DNA of 64,000 nt from Tepidibacter hydrothermalis (GTDB lineage Bacteria; Bacillota; Clostridia; Peptostreptococcales; Peptostreptococcaceae). This document shows positions 61,874-64,000 of this stretch, in pieces. The translations under genes and the position numbers were made by a program. Location of the stretch: contig NZ_CP120733.1 of the NCBI RefSeq assembly GCF_029542625.1, forward strand, positions 3,162,001-3,226,000, in the 5' to 3' direction. Numbering within the stretch: position 1 is the first letter of the stretch; each line of letters begins with the position of its first letter. The notes under the pieces were generated by a model. That model made no database searches, was not told the origin of the DNA, and was given only the letters and a program-made list of their open reading frames with translations.

Positions 61874-64000
61874 TTATATATCTCCAAAATCAAAGTCATC
61901 TAAATCCGCAAAAGATTCTTCATCTATTTCTTCTAAAGCTTTTAATACTTCTTCTTCTGATTCTTCATTATTTATATTCCAAATTTTTCCTAGATTTTCA
62001 CTAATACTGCGCTTATGTTCTGGGCTAAATGAACTAAAGGTTCTTCTCAAAAACACTAGTGCACTACAAAATTCTTCATCCTCTAATGAATTTATATATT
62101 CATCTAGTTTTTCTAGAATAATAAGCTTTGAAATAAGGGTATAATGATTTCTAGAAGCCAGCCCTTCAAACCATCCCGCTCCTAAATCCACATCAATTCC
62201 TATAGATAATCTACGAGAAATTTCTTGTGATAATTGTTGTTCTGACATTCTATTTTTTTCTAGTAAAATCCCAGCAGCATATCCTGATAATTTAGGATTT
62301 CTATCATCTCTATCTGAAAGTTCTGTTAATTTTTCTATCCAAAGTTCACCATCTAATTCGATATCATTATCTTGAATAATTGAATCTATATACGCCATGG
62401 CTTTAACCATCTCTTTAGCTTTATCATCATTACAATTACAAGAGTCTATCATTAAAAGATTTAGCTTTAAAGACAATTGTTCTACTATTTCTATTAAATT
62501 ACTAGTATCAACTTTTCTTAAGCTTCCAAAGCTTATTACTTGATAAATATTCTTAAGTGTCTTTGTAATATTTATGAAATCCTCTGCATCTGCAGATAAT
62601 CCTTGAACTAGTTTTCTTGCATCATCTACTGCCTTTGACATTCCGCATTTGCATGCTTTTAAAATAAGTTCTGAAGCCTCAGCAATATCTTCACATTCCT
62701 TTAACTCTTCATCTAACTTAAATGCAGTAGCAAACTCTATACTATTTCCAAGTAGAACAGCTTCTACTAATTGAATTTCTGACTCTGGTGTCCATTTTAA
62801 TATCCATTCCTCTTTCCAACTAGCTCTATCTTGAGAAGATTTTTTTTCAATAGCAAAATCTATATTTAAAAACTCTAGTTTATTTAAAAATTCCGATCTT
62901 TTTAAGTCTAAAAAAGCAAGCTTTTCTGATTTAACTCTCCTATTCTCTCTCAGGTCTAAGACTAAATCCTGAGCAACTGTGCTTTTATATTTTTCAAGCT
63001 TTAATTCTTTTAATTTTCTATAAAAATCATCTTGTATAGGGGTTTGACTTACTCCATTCTCTATATGTCCTATTTCAGTTCCTATTTCAATTCTCATCAT
63101 AGACTCCGCAACAACTGATTTTTTCCCCTGACCTAAACATACACTACAAGCATCTTGAAGATCAATTAGTGTTGGTATTTTACCTTTGTGCATATAAGTT
63201 AACGATTTTGCAAGTCTAACCCCTTCTATTACCTCTGCTGGAGATCTATATGTTCCTGCCTTTCTTAAATCCCTAACCAAATTCGTAAAATAAAGAGCTG
63301 GTAGTCTTTCTAAGTCTCCTTTTATCAAACATTCCCACATTAATTGATAATAAAATGGAGCTTTATTCCCTGCACCATATCCAGCTTGACTAGATAACCT
63401 ATAATATGAATATGGCATTAATGTAATATTAGTTTTAGTTCTAGGCAAAGCTTTTATCTCATCATCACTCATAGGACTTAACTTCATATTTAAGGCTGAC
63501 ACATGATATGCTCCAGTTACAACAACTATCTTTTCTGGTTTGTGACCAGCCTCAATAGTATTTTTAATCTGTCTTCTCATAAAAGCTTCTCTAATTAAAT
63601 TTCTAGCATATTCTTTTCTATCATGTACAGCATCGCTTTCTTCTATAAGCTGTCTCATCTGCATACAAAACTCATTCATCATATTCCTGTAAGAATCTAA
63701 ATCTAAATTATGCTCAAAATTTCTTTCCCAAAAAGTTTCATAATTTGGTTCATCATAAATTTGTGCTATTCTTTCATATAAAGAATTTTTATTATATATG
63801 TAAGTCTTATTACTTTTTGATTCTTCTTGAGAGCTTTCTTCATCCTTTTTCACTTCAATAGCATCTAACATTAGTACTACATCTGATGGCAAATCTATAA
63901 ATGATGAATGAACATTATTTTTATTTGCCCAAACTAAAGCTTGATATTCTGGTGAATAAGATGCTATTGGATATAATATAGTTTTTACAGGTAGGCTTTC
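61874..64000 (-). CDS. DUF5682-like protein, copy 2 (5' end outside window)
   Basis: The frame is open without stop to the right edge (709 codons), so the true start lies beyond 64000; the first visible residues, ESLPVKTILYPIASYSPEY, align with YYPFLDYSPEFVALKTA of copy 1. Conserved islands are IREAFMRRQI and IVVVTGAYHVSAL (GAYH), followed by ITLMPYSYYRLSSQAGYGAGN, which parallels copy 1 YAMAYSFKECDQLNGYASGM. The HH and EGP motifs should lie outside the window. The helical C-terminus ends in an acidic tail (EEIDEESFADLDDFDFGD). It is the most upstream visible gene of the operon. Confidence 0.8.
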   Translation of the reverse strand, partial: ESLPVKTILYPIASYSPEYQALVWANKNNVHSSFIDLPSDVVLMLDAIEVKKDEESSQEESKSNKTYIYNKNSLYERIAQIYDEPNYETFWERNFEHNLDLDSYRNMMNEFCMQMRQLIEESDAVHDRKEYARNLIREAFMRRQIKNTIEAGHKPEKIVVVTGAYHVSALNMKLSPMSDDEIKALPRTKTNITLMPYSYYRLSSQAGYGAGNKAPFYYQLMWECLIKGDLERLPALYFTNLVRDLRKAGTYRSPAEVIEGVRLAKSLTYMHKGKIPTLIDLQDACSVCLGQGKKSVVAESMMRIEIGTEIGHIENGVSQTPIQDDFYRKLKELKLEKYKSTVAQDLVLDLRENRRVKSEKLAFLDLKRSEFLNKLEFLNIDFAIEKKSSQDRASWKEEWILKWTPESEIQLVEAVLLGNSIEFATAFKLDEELKECEDIAEASELILKACKCGMSKAVDDARKLVQGLSADAEDFINITKTLKNIYQVISFGSLRKVDTSNLIEIVEQLSLKLNLLMIDSCNCNDDKAKEMVKAMAYIDSIIQDNDIELDGELWIEKLTELSDRDDRNPKLSGYAAGILLEKNRMSEQQLSQEISRRLSIGIDVDLGAGWFEGLASRNHYTLISKLIILEKLDEYINSLEDEEFCSALVFLRRTFSSFSPEHKRSISENLGKIWNINNEESEEEVLKALEEIDEESFADLDDFDFGDI

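Noticed and set aside
61874-63892. Start of DUF5682 copy 2 at a TTG at 63892
   Set aside because: The frame continues without stop to 64000 and the upstream residues align with the paralogue, so the start lies outside the window.

Overview
The window is very AT-rich and gene-dense. It comes from an anaerobic low-GC Firmicute, most likely a Clostridia member close to Peptostreptococcaceae (Paraclostridium/Clostridioides-like). That placement rests on gene content and codon use, not on a database match. Supporting traits are selenium-dependent molybdenum hydroxylase genes, a YedE/TusA/DUF3343 selenium cluster, a purine riboswitch, a CIRCE element, frequent TTG starts and chemoreceptors. I saw no rRNA, tRNA, CRISPR array, intact transposase or prophage.

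Layout. 1-5.7 kb: a DsbA-family gene (cut by the window edge) and a MarR regulator sharing three identical operators, an alanyl-tRNA editing protein, an XRE-cupin regulator, an L,D-transpeptidase, a DUF2975/YozG pair, a methyltransferase and an ECF S-component. 5.8-11.6 kb: a peptide ABC importer without ATPases, then padR-fetA-fetB. 11.6-16.7 kb: a chemoreceptor with a sigma-54-type promoter next to a sigma-54-activator two-component system. 16.9-20.7 kb: htpG under CIRCE, a run of fold-back structures, and an MFS exporter behind a leader peptide and a ribosome-binding-site-masking hairpin. 20.7-29.9 kb: a purine-catabolic block holding a three-subunit xanthine dehydrogenase-type hydroxylase, a xanthine permease, xpt with a purine riboswitch, and the maturation set xdhC-yqeB-mocA-yqeC. 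30.4-35.4 kb: two large uncharacterised proteins that share an N-terminal region. 35.4-40 kb: a heterodimeric ABC transporter with a Fur-like box and an AraC regulator. 40-43.7 kb: a rhodanese lipoprotein and the selenium cluster. 43.7-53.6 kb: a second chemoreceptor, a lipase-like hydrolase, ywbE, a FecCD-type importer in operon with a second XdhC and an NTPase (possibly molybdate or tungstate uptake), a DUF3298-type secreted protein and an EamA transporter. 53.9-64 kb: a co-oriented operon of a MoxR ATPase, two VWA proteins, two DUF5682-like proteins, a double-SWIM zinc-finger protein and a small helical protein. The operon runs off the right edge.

How it works together. Xanthine permease, Xpt and the hydroxylase handle purines. 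YqeB, YqeC, MocA and XdhC mature the hydroxylase. The selenium cluster and the putative oxyanion importer could supply Se and Mo. The strongest candidates for something undescribed are: the duplicated DUF5682/VWA/MoxR/SWIM operon, in which DUF5682 carries motifs resembling TraB/EreA hydrolases; two dispersed structured repeat families, one with an invariant internal mismatch and apical loop, the other mostly placed just upstream of genes in a fixed orientation; and a leader-peptide switch ahead of the MFS gene.
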